Source of the DNA: Gautieria morchelliformis | Taxonomy: Eukaryota > Basidiomycota > Agaricomycetes > Gomphales > Gomphaceae | Assembly (NCBI GenBank): GCA_015179125.1 | Contig: WHVA01000431.1 | Location: forward strand, 1-64,000 | Length of the DNA: 64,000 bases | Direction: 5' to 3' | In this document: piece after piece, positions 31,895-43,479 of the stretch | Layout of the letters: each line of letters opens with the position of its first letter | Numbering within the stretch: position 1 is the first letter of the stretch | Made by a program: the position numbers and the translations under genes | The notes under the pieces: generated by a model | What the model was told of the DNA's origin: nothing | The model's database searches: none | What the model saw: the letters and a program-made list of their open reading frames with translations, nothing else

Positions 31895-34088
31895 TGTCAT
31901 GATTCGTTTATTCTGCGAATCATTTCACAGCATAAGGCGAATGACCTCCCGAACCAGTGAACGACTTCCTGAACCAGCGAATATCTTCCCAAAATATTCA
32001 TCGCCATACTGCTTTCGCATTTGCTATTCGCATCATTCCTGCCAGCACGCCAGACCCACATGCTCAGGATGCATTCAGATAGTGTCAGTTGCAGCCTCCA
32101 TGCAGGTTGGACTCAATGGGACTCACACCACTGCAGCGCAGGACGAATTAGCTTCGCTGAAGTTTTCACTACACAGTTGTCATGACACATTCATTTCTTG
32201 TATCAAGCTATCCCTGTTTTCCCTTTCACCACCTTTCCATGTTCACTCGGCTTCGCTCCATTCACTCCTTGCCCCATTCACTATTCGCCACATTTGCCAA
32301 CTGGCCATTCGCTACCTGCATCATTTGGCAGTAGCCATGCCATCGAACACGATCGACATCCTTTACCCGGATTGTTGGTTCATCACTGGTCCTATCATGA
32401 ATTGCAAGGAGGTGCAGGCTGTTGTCAAGATTGGTTTTTAGGCGTTAATATTGTGGATTAGTGAACACAACGAATGCCCGAATTGTTATTGGATTCTAGG
32501 AGGCCATTGCCTAGGGGCATACATTATCATCCATGGATTATCCTCCTAGGGGCATACATTATCATCAATGGATTATCCACCTAGGGGCACATGGCATCAT
32601 CATTGACATCATTGGTGATGTATGCACTCCTAATCCAATGTTCCATAGGGTTTTACCCCTGTTCACCACTGTATAAGTAGCTAGGACTTTAGCTACAATA
32701 AATCATTGGTTTCAGCCCATTCACTCACATTGTTGAGTCCAGTTGAGTGAGTTAACAGTGTTCTCACTATCAGTCTCAAGTTCTTTTCCCTACATCTCCT
32801 GCGCTCGATTTAATGCGCAGACTCCTCCTGGTCCTTCCCATTTGGCGAAACAATGAAATAACGAAATAACACGAATAACTTGTGCGAATAAGTATGCCGT
32901 TCGGCGAATAAGTGAACCGATGAATGTTCATGAAGTAAAGGGGTTGCCCGAATGGGGATCGCCCTGTCTACAGGCGTAGCGAGACAGCTTGCAGCACTTG
33001 ACGATGTAACGTGCAAGATATCGCGGAAGGGCTGTCTAAGTTTCGACGGTCCCTTCGCTGGCGAAGGTGCTCCTTCGGAGCCCTTCGCCAACAGCACAGA
33101 GAGTAGTTTGAAGGCTAAGGTAATGAAGGCGAAGTATGAGAACTCACCAGTGATACCTAAGTCCTTGGCTGGTCGAAGATAGAAATCTTCAAGGAGAGGC
33201 TCAAGACGATGATCACAGCGAGGTCAAGTTTGCACAAGGTGGACGACGTATGATAATTGAACTGGGGAATATACATGCGAATGTAAACTACTTATATCGA
33301 ATGCTCGTACGGTATCATCGAATAGGAAGGAGACTGTCACGAGTCAGGGTTAGATAGGGGTGCGCAGTCATGATACTAAGGAGATGGAATAAACATACAA
33401 TAGAGTGAGGGAGGGGTGCGAATATGAAACGACGGAGAGTAGAGGTGGCGAAGGTACTTATGTACGAAACCATGTCTTGGGGCCCGCATACATGTCACCC
33501 TGCACGGACTCTTCGTTCACTGGGTCGATCCCACACGACCTTCTGAGGGAAAGGTCCGCGAACATACTTTGGCCATACGAAAACACAAAGGGGTTGGATT
33601 TAAGATGATGATGGGGTTAGTGATGAATCATCGTGCCGGGTAAATGGTACCGATCGTATTTGATGGCGTGCCTTTGTTGGCGAAATGTGCGAGCAGCGAA
33701 TAGCGGTTCGGCGAAATGCTGCAAAGGGTGAACGGAGAGAACATAGAGGAGGCGTGGCCGAAGGGAGGGGCGAAGCCGAGCAAACACGGAGGAGGAGTAG
33801 CAAATGAGGGAATGGGGGTAACAAGGTGCAGGAAATACATAAGTCATGGCAATCCGATTGTCAGAACACCATAGAAGAGGGCCGAGCAGAGGAGGTGGTA
33901 GGCCCAAGCATGACTGCTAAGTTAGTCCGAAGACGTCTATCGCTTGTTGACGGCATAACCATGGTCATTGTCGCGAACAGCAAGAATTGGTTGCCGAACA
34001 TGATAATGGCGATCGGAACGAACACGGAGATGGAGTGACAAATGGTAAGACAGAGCACCTGAATATGAGAAATAGACACGTCATGACA
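31895..34088 (+). mobile_element. Block D copy 3, longest version, possible DNA element
   Basis: Starts TGTCATGATTCG and ends CGTCATGACA, giving a short terminal inverted repeat, with GCAC on both sides as a possible 4-bp target duplication. It inserts into Copia-1 gag. An inner pair of inverted segments (about 32177-32400 versus 33605-33850) contains related promoter-like sequence. The part from 32416 on, apart from a nested LTR, matches copies 1 and 2. There is no transposase, so it would be non-autonomous. The boundary call is tentative, because similarity to copy 1 may run a few bases past the proposed right end. Confidence 0.5.
32484..32871 (+). repeat. Solo LTR, family B (copy 1)
   Basis: TGTTATTGGATTCTAGGAGG ... 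GAAATAACA, flanked by CGAAT (32479-32483, 32872-32876), inside block D. It contains a duplicated CCTAGGGGCATACATTATCA motif, a TATAAGTAGCTAGG TATA-like box and a polypyrimidine stretch, as expected for U3-R-U5. Confidence 0.92.
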
Positions 34089-34092
34089 GCAC

Positions 34093-34269
34093 ACCCCTCC
34101 TAGCTTCGGAGTCCGACAACGTAGTGCCTTAGGACGGGGGACGAGTCCGAGGATGTAATAGTGCACCCGATACGATCTCTCGCCACCTGGTCTGTGCACG
34201 GCTCAGCCCTGGGCTATAAAAGGCGTTGCGATGTGATACGACGGGTTCGTTTCACCACTCGATTTCCCA
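34093..34269 (+). promoter_or_regulatory. Probable promoter of the cysteine-rich gene
   Basis: A GGCTATAAAAGGCG TATA box lies at about 34213-34226, roughly 45 bp upstream of the first ATG (34270). This is one of the clearest TATA boxes in the window. Confidence 0.55.
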
Positions 34270-35688
34270 TGGCCGATAACAAGTCTCTCTCTCTTGCTGT
34301 GCTCATCGAGCGAACGCGGGTTAAGTTGAAGGTTTGCCCCGAATTTCGGAGGGACTTGCGCGAAGATATGGAGGAATGGGTTGTCGTGGCTGAAGAACTC
34401 CAGGTAAGAGAGTTCTTTTATTGGGTGTTTTCGCTGAACAGTCTGTTGTAGGCCGAACTGAGGACCACGTTGCATGTCGAGGCGATTGTGGATCCCGATT
34501 TCGAATGTCCGTCAGATGTGGATGACCTCATGAGGGAGGTGAAGGAAGCGAAGGAGTGGCTCGGGGGCACGGGTTTCCTGCTTAGCCCCGAGTTCCTCGA
34601 TGCCGAGATGAACACGGTGCAAGGCCCGACAGCGTCACGAGGCCCGTCGAAGGAACCTGAGGTAATAGGGGATGCTGCGAAGGAAGTTGAAAGTACGTGA
34701 TACGTTCTCGTTTGCTGGCGAGTCTAATTCGGAGCCCTGTTGAAGGTTCGGCTCCTGTTGCCGAGCCAATCGCTGCATCGTCCAAATCGCTCCGACTCTC
34801 AGCTACAGGCCCGTCTGTGGGTACGAAGCGTCAACCAATGTTCCTGTCATCCGAGGACGAAGGCGACGAGGCTCCGACGCCGAAGAAGCCTCGCAAAGAA
34901 CGCACTCGGAGGCCTATGCCAGAGGTCGTCACAGTTGAGCCAACTCCTGCTCATTGTCGCAAGGGTAGGGTGAATGCCCTAGTTGTGGAATCGGACAAGG
35001 TCCTGCAATCGGTGGTGAAGCATGGCTATCCCGAGGAGGCGTATCTGCTCGGGTGGCTGATTTATAAAGGGGTAAGCGGCACATGTTTCGTTGATGTCCT
35101 TCACCTGCTGACTGTGAATTTCTCCGTAGCTCGGCGTATTGAAGAGGCCTGTGAAGTGTGGGCGATGCCTTTGCTACGGGCATACCTGCAGCGGCGATGC
35201 CGGAAAGATGTGTGGGCGATGCATTCATGATCGCCAGGGTTGTGTCGCAGCAGAGGGTAAGTTTCCAATTTTCCCATTCCTCCTACACCGTTCGAACTCA
35301 TGTGGAGTCCTTATCCCTCTCCTAGAATACGTGGCAAAGGACGAGAAGGATGGTCGAGAGCCAGCGGTAAAAGACCGAGGATCGAAAGGGAAGAGTAAGG
35401 GTAAAGGAAAGGATAAGGGATTGGCGATGGGTTCGTCCTTGATTTCGTCGAAGGGTGTTCTTGGTAGGCCTGTTGAGTCCTCTTCCCGAATATCTTCAGC
35501 TGATTCTCAGATACCCCCGAAGGCACCCGAACGTCTACGCTGGCCGGCGAGGAGAGGGTGGAGGATCTGGTGGAGAGGTCGGAGGAGTTGATGGGAAGTG
35601 TGTCTTGAAAGCTCAACGATTTGAGCGGAGAGGTGTTAGAACTAGAGGGGGTCCAAGCGATGCTTAGGAAGCTAACGAAATAGTCTTG
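34270..35688 (+). pseudogene. Spliced gene for a cysteine-rich, coiled-coil protein, possibly decayed at its 3' end
   Basis: Exons: 34270-34403, 34452-about 34691, 34746-about 35070, about 35131-35255 and from 35326. Introns have GTAAGA, GTACGT, GTAAGC and GTAAGT donors. The N-terminus is helical and acidic (LKVCPEFRRDLREDMEEWVV). The middle has a nuclear-type basic stretch (KKPRKERTRRPMPE). Exon 4 encodes a CxxC-type cluster (CGRCLCYGHTC, then CGRCIHDRQGC), followed by a Lys/Gly-rich tail. After a frame change near 35515, a coiled-coil end (EERVEDLVERSEELMGSV, then LSGEVLELEGVQAMLRK) contains one TGA. I do not recognise a named family; similar multi-copy genes occur in Agaricomycetes. The function is unknown. 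Confidence 0.6.
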
Positions 35689-35842
35689 TAATAATTTTTT
35701 CTGTGAACATAGAAGCGTCGTTTTTCTTGAAGTCCTAAATTGTGTGCTACGTCTTGGGTCCCTTCGGGGACTTCGCCTGGGAGTACGCGAAAGTGGCTAT
35801 AAGCGAATCCAACTGCGAGTGGTGTTCGCGAATTTTGTGCGA
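35689..35842. other. 3' flank of the cysteine-rich gene
   Basis: A TGTAATAATTTTTTCTG stretch just after the last stop could serve as a polyadenylation region. Nothing else was seen. Confidence 0.35.
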
Positions 35843-35992
35843 AGTAATCGCCAGGTTCTCCAAATGTAGGGGTTGTGAGGGTTTGTATAGTGAGTAATCG
35901 CCAGGTTCTCCGAATGTAGGGGTTGTGAGGGTTTGTATAGTGAGTAATCGCCAGGTTCTCCGAATGTAGGGGTTGTGAGGGTTTGTATAGTG
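35843..35992. repeat. 50-bp tandem repeat, three copies
   Basis: AGTAATCGCCAGGTTCTCC...AGGGTTTGTATAGTG occurs at 35843, 35893 and 35943. The first unit differs from the others by a single base (CAAATG versus CGAATG). Confidence 0.95.
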
Positions 35993-36064
35993 CCTAAGCA
36001 CTCACCCCCCCCCTTTATGGTACACGTCGCCCCGACGGGTAAAATGGGCTGGGGTGTTTCGGGA

Positions 36065-36560
36065 CTAGTAGTAGTTTTGCCGTCCATGGCGAATGTACCT
36101 GATGGAAGGACCGGGGTGGGATAGAGTGGTCCAATCGCCGTGTTCGGGGCTTAACCCAAGGATCGCGGGGACGAGTATAAAGCAGCGATACGGAGGACTC
36201 GGTAGAGTGATACTCGATATGCTTCTACTGAGGTAGCGAATAGTCTGCCGTCCATGTCGAACGTCTGTGTGAAAACAGGAAGATTCAAGAGAGGAAAGGG
36301 CGAAGAAAGAAACGACACCCGGTGGAAGCGCCGAGGTGTAATAGAGTAGTCCAATCACCGCGTTCGGGGCGCAACCCGAGAATAGCGGGGACGAGTATAA
36401 AGCAGTGATATGGAGGACTCGTTAGAGTGATGCTCGATAGGCTTTTGCTGAGGTAGCGAATAGTTCGCCGTCCATGTCGAACGTCTGTGTGAAAACAGGA
36501 AGATTCGGGATAGGAAGGGGCAAAGAAAGGAAGGGACACCTGGTGGAAGGACCGATATAC
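36065..36560. repeat. 220-bp tandem repeat, just over two copies
   Basis: The landmark CGGGGACGAGTATAAAGCAG occurs near 36155 and again 220 bp later. The units share GCCGTCCATG, AACGTCTGTGTGAAAACAGG and TGGTCCAATC-type words; a partial third unit starts near 36065. The open frames on the minus strand are by-products of the repeat. Confidence 0.88.
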
Positions 36561-36949
36561 TACCATTAGGCGCCAAGGGGCATGCGCACAGGCCACCAAT
36601 TGGATTCCCTATGTATATGGTAGCCGGTGCCTTTTTCCGCTATTCAAAGCAGCAGGTTGCCGAACATGCCGTAACAAAAACAGGGGTTCGGCTAGTATAA
36701 CTCTCAGACGTGACCATGCAACGACAAGGAACTCATGGCGCGAACAGATACAATGCTCCATAGCGATACCAATCATTGAATATCTGTATACGGTATGCCA
36801 CATAGATCAACCCTGGAGAAACTACCCATCGTTCTACCGGTGTCATCCCCTAAATCTGAGGCCCGCGCGTCACGTAGTTCGGCGGGCTCTTCCCAAAGAA
36901 ATTCTTATACACATTTTCAATGAGCAGGACATATGACATATGACATTGC
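36561..36949. other. No gene seen
   Basis: Probably upstream sequence of the F-box pseudogene. No motif supports a start. Confidence 0.35.
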
Positions 36950-38450
36950 TTGCTAGTAATGACAGTCCTACGTCCAAGCCACCTGGAGCTTTCTTATAAG
37001 TACTTGACATTTGCAGACTTGTCGCGTTTTCCATGGAACGATCCGAGATGCGTTGATCTTGCAGTATCGCATGGAGCTTGCTGTTGCAGGTGTGTTGAAG
37101 ATGCACACACGGATTCTCGGCATTCAATTCCTGAACGACTTGCTCCAACTCCAAACTATCGAACAAGGCTGGGCCGACCTTCAAGCTTCACTTCCGCCAG
37201 AAACACACCCTCCACTGTCCTCCGGGTCACCTATGGGAGCTTTATGGTGGTGTCCTGGCTCGCGGCATTGAAACGTCGATGACGACGCGTGGACTGGCGT
37301 TCATGCGGCTGCCCTCGGCGGCACATGGATCTCCTGTGCACACCTGGGAACATGTGAATATGGGGTAACCATACGGGATTTCGCAATGGACCTTGCACAG
37401 TGACATCCTAGTCGTGACCGCCGAAAGTGAGACTCTCGCAGTGTGCGTATCATTGATCTCTTAGCTGTGTTCGTTGCCCTATTTCTCATGTAGGCCTGCT
37501 GGACGGTTGCGCGAGTATCCGATCCATTTGCGTGCCATGAGTAGTGGTGGAAACCATCCTAATGCCTCTGATCCCATTCTATCTTGTATCCCCGTCCCCA
37601 CTCCCTCAATGCTCACCATCCAGGTTATAGGTGACTTCCTCGCCTTCCTTTTTCGCTCTTTCCTAGGCGATTCCAGTGGCAAGCCTTTTATTTGGAATTG
37701 GAAGACTGGCAGACATCTCAAGCCTTCCGTTTTTCGCTGACAGTGCTTACTATGTTATAGTCCTTAGAATCCATAGACAATGCCAGTACGAGGTTTTCAT
37801 TTCTCTCACCGAGACATTTTGTAGGGAGGTGCACCCTGGAGCAGCAACCTCAACTTGATGTGTACGACTTTCTCGCCGTTAGTCTCGAAGGATCCCCAAA
37901 ACCGCTAATCGTCAGAAGATATCCTCTGCCACAGGGAGCTCAAGACGCAGAATTGTTACCTCAGGATCCTGACCCGATCCGATCCGACTCCAGAAACCTC
38001 CTCACTTCTCTCTACTGGCAACTCTTTTCGCTCTGCGCCATCTTCCCGTCTATTGGCCTGTCAGCATGGATTTTCGTATCCGGGAGGTGCCCCGTCAAAG
38101 TTATGTGCTCCTCGTACATCACTTCTCACTTCTCGAAGAAGTGGAGCGCACCTCGATGCTGAACGACATGTTTACGACATGTTTGTCCCCTGGGAAAACT
38201 GAGACCCATAAAAGACCAGAATGATGCATACATTGGTTAAGATGTATAGGGGAATGTGCTACAGCGCATGTTTAAATGGGACCCGGTCCAACGCAAAGTC
38301 GCAGACTGATAGGAATGCATATCGCGGGGCCAGTCCCATTGAGACCCCCAACTGCTTGCGGGTCCTCAAACTTCCAACGGCTGATGGGATAGGTTCTGTG
38401 AAAGGCAGGGAAAGCAGTGGAAGACGTAGGTGTCTGAGAAATTAGCGTTT
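36950..38450 (+). pseudogene. F-box-like protein of the Agaricomycete type
   Basis: The order of motifs matches this family. Near 37020: FHGTIRDALILQYRMELA. Then LYGGVLARGIETSMTTRG, where the F-box proteins have LYGGV. Next SDILVVTAESETLAVC near 37400, HLRAMSSGGNHP and FIWNWKTGR near 37535-37710, VYDFLAVSLEGS near 37860, and VPWENWGP near 38188. Stops and frame changes fall between nearly all segments; some may be introns, but several are inside motifs. The F-box at the N-terminus is not readable. Members are predicted substrate adaptors of SCF ubiquitin ligases with a propeller-like C-terminus; this copy is broken. Confidence 0.75.
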
Positions 38451-38940
38451 GAAAGCGACATGGTCTGTAACCAACTCACCGTGCCGCTTGTTCATTGACA
38501 GGGCGTGCCGCAATGCGATCAGCGATCGGGAGCTGATAATAATGAGATACCATTCACTGCCGGGGACGACTTGCAAATCAAGTAGAAGCGTCATACACGA
38601 GGAGTTTCTACCGATAGTTTTCATCAGCTGCCCGTGCTGAACGAAGAGAGAAAGGTAATGGAAGAAATTCTTGGTAGATGTCTCTCTCCTACAATGGTTC
38701 CAAGCAAATTGGAATGCTTGGACAGCCGCCAGGTATACGTGTGTCGGCATTTAGCAGGGATGCACAGAAGGGTCGGCTGGGGAACGACTGCGCTGTTGTA
38801 CTTCCTTCGCTAATTGTGCGATATCTACCATCGTACTCAGGTATCTACTGCGCAAATTCTGCGTGGATTCAGGCACGGAAGTCAAGTGTGCCTTTCGGGT
38901 CGAGTCGTCAATGGGAACCGTAGTATAAGTAGACATCCGG
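38442..38940 (-). CDS. Weakly supported minus-strand frame, unknown
   Basis: One frame reads VPESTQNLRSRYLSTMVDIA, LAKEVQQRSRS, then after a single TAA VYLAAVQAFQFAWNHCRRE and LSLFVQHGQLMKTIG. The helical pattern is coding-like, but no family is recognised and no start or splice context is convincing. It may be a decayed gene. Confidence 0.25.
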
Positions 38941-39451
38941 AAGAAAGTCGAGTACGCACACTAATTAAGGTCGCACAGGAATTGACCATGCTTCCGCAAC
39001 GCGGGGATTACAGTAAGACGGATAAGAAGTGTCCCTTCAGGACAAATATAAGCAGTTTTATATGGGAATAAAGGTATGCTGTACGGAGCAAGACGGAGTA
39101 AGCAACGGTAAGGTACCATGGATAGCCAAATTGCCAGAGATGCTGCCATAGCCTCTGTATACGAGCGGTCCTCTGCGGCAAACCGACTTCGAGCACGCAA
39201 AATATGGGTGTGGGTGGAAAATCGTTCAGAGGGGAACGCGCATGGGTCACATGTGATCGGCCCATGTGACGGCCAGCCGCGGCCAATGCCGCTCAAGTGC
39301 GGTATCTTCTGACTTCAATCGTTCATCATACGATCCAGCGAGGCAGTTTGCATCAGGCTCTCAAATTTCAATGAATTGGTCGGTATGGGATGTATGCCTT
39401 CTACGAGCACCTGATTCTCAAATTTCATATGGGCCAACTCGTTGAAAACCC
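38941..39451. other. No supported gene
   Basis: Overlapping short frames on both strands with no family motif. Confidence 0.3.
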
Positions 39452-41355
39452 TCATGTCCTCCGCGATGTCTTGCCTTTGCGTGAAAAGGCTTTTGTGGCC
39501 ACATCATCTATCTCCTTGTCGCTGGGCGGCTTCCAGCACGTCTGCTCCAGATGTCGCCGAAGATTAGCCTTCCGGGCGTACGTCGTCAGCACACCATATA
39601 TTTTGCACCCGTAGGGGCACGGCACCTCCAGCTCCTCCGCACGGCGAAGGTCAGCCTCACCAGATAGGTCCATGGACCCATTCTTAATGCGCCTAAGCTC
39701 ACGCCTGAGGTGGGACTTGAAGTGCCGTTTGCGGTTGATGGAAACATCTGCGCCGCATGTCTTGCCGCATCCACTGTCCAAACGGCACTGGTGTGAGTGC
39801 TGTGCCGTCTCCGTATGCTCTGCATCGCCGTCAACGCTATTTGATGGCTCGGGGTGCGGGCTTGGAGAGGAAGGTACTGGATCTGGCTGCATACCCAGCG
39901 ATCCCGCCGTCTCCAAACTGGCAACATTTGCTGCCGGTGGGGTGGCCGTGGTGGTCCACGCCACCCCTTGGTTGTAATTTATTTGTTTGTTTGAGATGGT
40001 GGGCCTGTAGCATGCGTCAGGGTTATGTCTCTGTCTGTCGCGCACACGCGAAGCCACGCACATGTTCTGTCCACCATCAGTGTAGTTTCTCCCTCCGCTA
40101 TCATAGGACGTTCCCTGATAGGGTAGTGTACCATTGTCACTGTATGGCACATTTACCGATGGGAGGTAAAAACCCCTAGTATCTTGATCACTTGAGAACT
40201 AGATCAGATATGTACTATTACATCCATAAAAAATATTTGCCTACCCGAGGTCTTCCATCAAGCCTGGATATGAGCTGAAGGTCCAGCCTGTCTGACCACT
40301 GGGACCCGCGTGGCATGAGATTGGCCCAAGCTCTTCCATGCCATGCTTAGAAGCATTATCGGCATGGGCTGCTTGCGGTAGAAAACTTGGTCCTGTGTCT
40401 GGACCCCTTATAACCATGTCAGATATGCGTTATTACACAAAAAGGTTTGCGCCTACCCGAAGTATTCCGTTGAATCCTCATCAAATGTCCCGTCTGTATG
40501 TCCACTGGGGGGAAATTCTTCCCTCACAAATTGCTGGTATTCTGAGCCTGAGCCACTTCCAGAGAGTGGTGCGCCATTCAGAGGTTGGCATGGATCACAG
40601 TGATCCATCGGGTGATAATCTCCTTCCGGCTGCCGGCTTAAGAACAAGATAATGAATTTTCTATTGTCACGTATAACGGCAACGAGCTTACCCGAAAGCA
40701 TATTCGTCCACACGATAGCCGACAGGTGAGCTTGTCGAGCCAGTGTGATGAACCGCGCCGGTGTCGGGTATGTCCTGCCGGACGGAATGGTACTCAGCTG
40801 AGCGCTGAGCACTGCTGGCCGCTGCGCTGTTCTGGAGTATCCTGTCGCCGTAAACCTGGTCGAAGTTGCCTATCGGCGGTGCGCAATGCTGCCGTTCCTG
40901 TTGGGCGCTTGGAAGAAGGTCAGTACTGGTCTAACGTGCCATGGGATGCTCATCCCTACCCATAACCTGAAAATATCAGACCAGACAAGTCGTATGGGAC
41001 ATGTTGCGTCCCTGGTTGATCGGCCACTGGTCCACCGGCAGCACATGGTGGACACTGCGGAACAAACCCGTGTGCCGTCAGAAGCGGCGCATTTCTGTGT
41101 GTGGGCCAGTGAGCTTTTCTTCACTCTGACAGAACCTGGCGAAACATACTGAGAGGGCTGACCGGCGTTATCAGTCCAATATGGGGTGACCGAGGTGCCT
41201 CCAACAAGCTGTCCTAGGTGATACTCTAACAGCCATGCTTGTGGGTCGGCAGGTGCTTCCTGCTGAGAGTGATCTGCAGGAGCATAATACGTGGGGGCGT
41301 ATGCGGCCGAGATCTCGTCACTGCTATAGTGCGTGTAGGTGGTGTGCGACGCCAT
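39452..41355 (-). CDS. C2H2-like zinc-finger transcription factor, multi-exon
   Basis: Start ATG at 41355 (MASHTTYTHYSSDE). Coding exons follow with matching phases: about 40915-40693 (PPIGNFDQVYGDRILQNSAA), 40639-40455 (PEGDYHPMDHCDPCQPL), about 40405-40244 (HGMEELGPISCHAGPSG) and 40190-39452. The last exon carries two finger-like segments: CRLDSGCGKTCGADVSINRK with RHFKSHLRREL, and CPYGCKIYGVLTTYARKANL with RRHLEQTC. Introns of about 50 bp with GTAAGC or GTAGGC donors separate exons. The first exon's 3' boundary (about 41170-40975) is unclear. The Gly/Ser/Pro-rich N-terminus and paired atypical fingers fit a fungal nuclear regulator. It looks the most intact of the host-like genes here. Target and function are unknown. 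Confidence 0.7.
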
Positions 41356-41480
41356 CTGGGATCAGAGTATGTTGCGGTAAGGAAACGAGCGCAAGCCCTC
41401 TATATATCTACTTCGAGCATTCCACAAATAGTCAGCCTAGTCCACGATTGCGTTGAGTCCGATACGCTGAGAACGGCGTT
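41356..41480. promoter_or_regulatory. Divergent promoter between the zinc-finger gene and gene X'
   Basis: A TATATATCTACTTCGAGC element lies about 45 bp upstream of the zinc-finger ATG. The whole interval is duplicated inverted at about 43480-43606, including the conserved TGCGTTGAGTCCGATA box. Conservation of this box in both copies suggests a functional element. Confidence 0.5.
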
Positions 41481-42090
41481 ATAGAGTTTACAACGTGTCA
41501 AAAACGTTGAAGCACGCATCAACGCCACGCAGATAACAGGACAAGCGTCATGGGTTAAGCATTTCAAATACAATGGCTGTGCTCTCAATGATACAAATTT
41601 GAATACAGAATATAGGAACAGGGAAAAGGAAAGGAAGTGACGCACTTGGTCCAGTATCCTGGAGAATCACCCATCTTCACATGGAATAGATTGTGGTATG
41701 GCTTGGTTCATTGTGACCTCATTAGGCTCGGTTTAAGTCACGTCCTGGAGAATTAAATATTTGTGTACCAATATCCAGTGCTCAAGGCCTCCTAGTCGGG
41801 GAGCAAGTTCGGATAGATCCTGTCGAGTCGCAATAATAAGGCGTGCCTGACACCCTACCCACGAGGGGTAAATGCTAGCTTCTATCCAAGAATATCTCAC
41901 CATGTTTTGAGCAATCACAGAAGAACGAGAAATTATTCCGGGTGTACATGAGTGCCAAAGTGCCATCGGGGTTTACAAACGTTTCCTGGCAGTGCCTCTA
42001 TTTATGGATGTGGAAGGATGGCACTGCTGAGGACAGCTTCGACCTGTGAAGGTTTGTAAGTAGCATGTGTCTGTTGCATTCCAACGCACC
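41481..42090 (+). pseudogene. Gene X', decayed left copy of gene X
   Basis: Reads AWVKHFKYNGCALND-type sequence (SWVKHFKYNGCALND near 41550), then VYMSAKVPSGF near 41940 and KDGTAEDSFDL near 42020, followed by TGA. It is the inverted paralogue of 42885-43473, where the same segments read WVKRLDFKYNGCALNN, VYMRAAPKCHGIG and KDGAAEDSFDLSRLAS. I do not recognise the family. It is transcribed away from the zinc-finger gene. Confidence 0.55.
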
Positions 42091-42306
42091 TATTTCGAAG
42101 TATTACCGCCAGCGAGCCGGAGCGTGAGCCTCTCGGAACCCAATACTTTATCATCACTAATCGCCATTCGCCAGGCTCACTTCCACTGATTATCAGTGAG
42201 CTCTGCCGTGCAATTCAGCCACACCCACATTCCCTCGATCCTCCGGCCACCCCGCCCACGGTCGTGACACCGGGATGCTGTTTGCTACTCGGAAACATTT
42301 TTACAA

Positions 42307-42579
42307 TTACAGGCCATGGAATGTGTATGTGGAATGATCAGACACAACCAAACTCACCTTCTGCTTGGTAATCATGTCGTTTCGACGATGTTTGCTCCGC
42401 ATCAGAAGCTTCAAGTTAATTCGGATTGTGGACGTTCCGCTCACTGTACACTTCAGTTTTACGAACCCCACCGTTTTGAGGCAGAGCAATCGACTTGAAC
42501 ACTCGCTAACCAATGCAGAGTCAAGGAGTGATAATTTGCAGATCGGGGAATAATTCATAATGGCTAAATCCACGCTCAT
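42307..42579 (-). CDS. Small unidentified frame in the inverted-repeat spacer
   Basis: 90 codons (MSVDLAIMNYSPICKLSLLD ... LKLLMRSKHRRNDM). It may include an unspliced intron (GTTAGC donor after about 26 codons). No family is recognised, and it is not part of either arm of the surrounding inverted duplication. Confidence 0.25.
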   Translation of the reverse strand: MSVDLAIMNYSPICKLSLLDSALVSECSSRLLCLKTVGFVKLKCTVSGTSTIRINLKLLMRSKHRRNDMITKQKVSLVVSDHSTYTFHGL

Positions 42580-42659
42580 TACATATACAGAGAATACACG
42601 ACATCACACTCGCAATCAGAGCCGGGGGTGGGTATAATCACTGGTACCTAGTAGACTAT

Positions 42660-43473
42660 CAGATGAAGGACAAAAAAGTCCCTCAAGTGGTCATCCGAAT
42701 GCACGGAGCCTCAAACACGTCCTTCGTAGTCGCCTGCAGGCTGGAACGCAGCCTTCCCCGTCATTTTCAGCGCGAGGCAATTCACCCTATGCGCGAACTG
42801 CACCGCGCGGCCTTCCACGCTCCCGCGCCCATCCTCGTCGGCACCAGGGCTGCGCTCGCGCTCGTCGCACCCCACCCTGCTGTCAAGCATCATCATAGAC
42901 TCCACGCCGACACTGCGGCACTCGCTTCCCCGAATACAACAGACACGTGTTACTTGCAAGCCTTGACAGGTCGAAGCTGTCCTCGGCAGCGCCATCCTTC
43001 CACGAGTCCGTAAATAGAGGCATGCCAGGAAACGTTTTATAATTTACATAAACCCCGATGCCATGGCACTTTGGCGCGGCCCTCATGTACACTGGGAATA
43101 TTTTCTCGGGCTTCTGTGCAATGGTCAACATTTGACTGTTCCCTGAGTGCCTCACGCCTTCAAGTTGGGCGCCGGAAATTGACTTGCATCAAAATACTGA
43201 GTTTGCATAATGACACCAGGGTCGGCCCGCGCAATCGATGGAATGGAAAGATGGTGTGATTCTACCTAAGAGGAGTGGATCAAGTGAGTCACTTCCCTTC
43301 GATTCTAACGTATCTTTTTGGATTGTTGAGAGCACAGCCGTTGTATTTGAAATCCAACCGCTTAACCCAGGCTTCTTTTTGTGGATCTGCGAGGTGTTGG
43401 TCCGTGTTCCTCAGACGCATTTGCTGAACAGCTGTGCTTTGGATGCTATCTGGTATCAATGTTTTGACACGTT
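42660..43473 (-). CDS. Gene X, unidentified, right copy
   Basis: Minus-strand coding segments: about 43473-43293 (QQMRLRNTDQHLADPQKEAW, FKYNGCALNNPKR) ending at a GTGACT donor-like site; about 43130-42885 (VYMRAAPKCHGIGVYVNYKT, SWKDGAAEDSFDLSRLAS); then a further segment in another frame (MMMLDSRVGCDERERS) to about 42660. Conservation with the left copy at the protein level across the same blocks is the main evidence that it is coding. The start and exact introns are not resolved and the function is unknown. Confidence 0.45.
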
Positions 43474-43479
43474 GTAGAC

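Noticed and set aside
35843..35992. 50-bp direct repeats as a CRISPR array
   Set aside because: The repeats are contiguous with no variable spacers, and the genome is eukaryotic.
36065..36599. Overlapping minus-strand frames of about 100 codons
   Set aside because: Generated by the 220-bp tandem repeat; no family resemblance.
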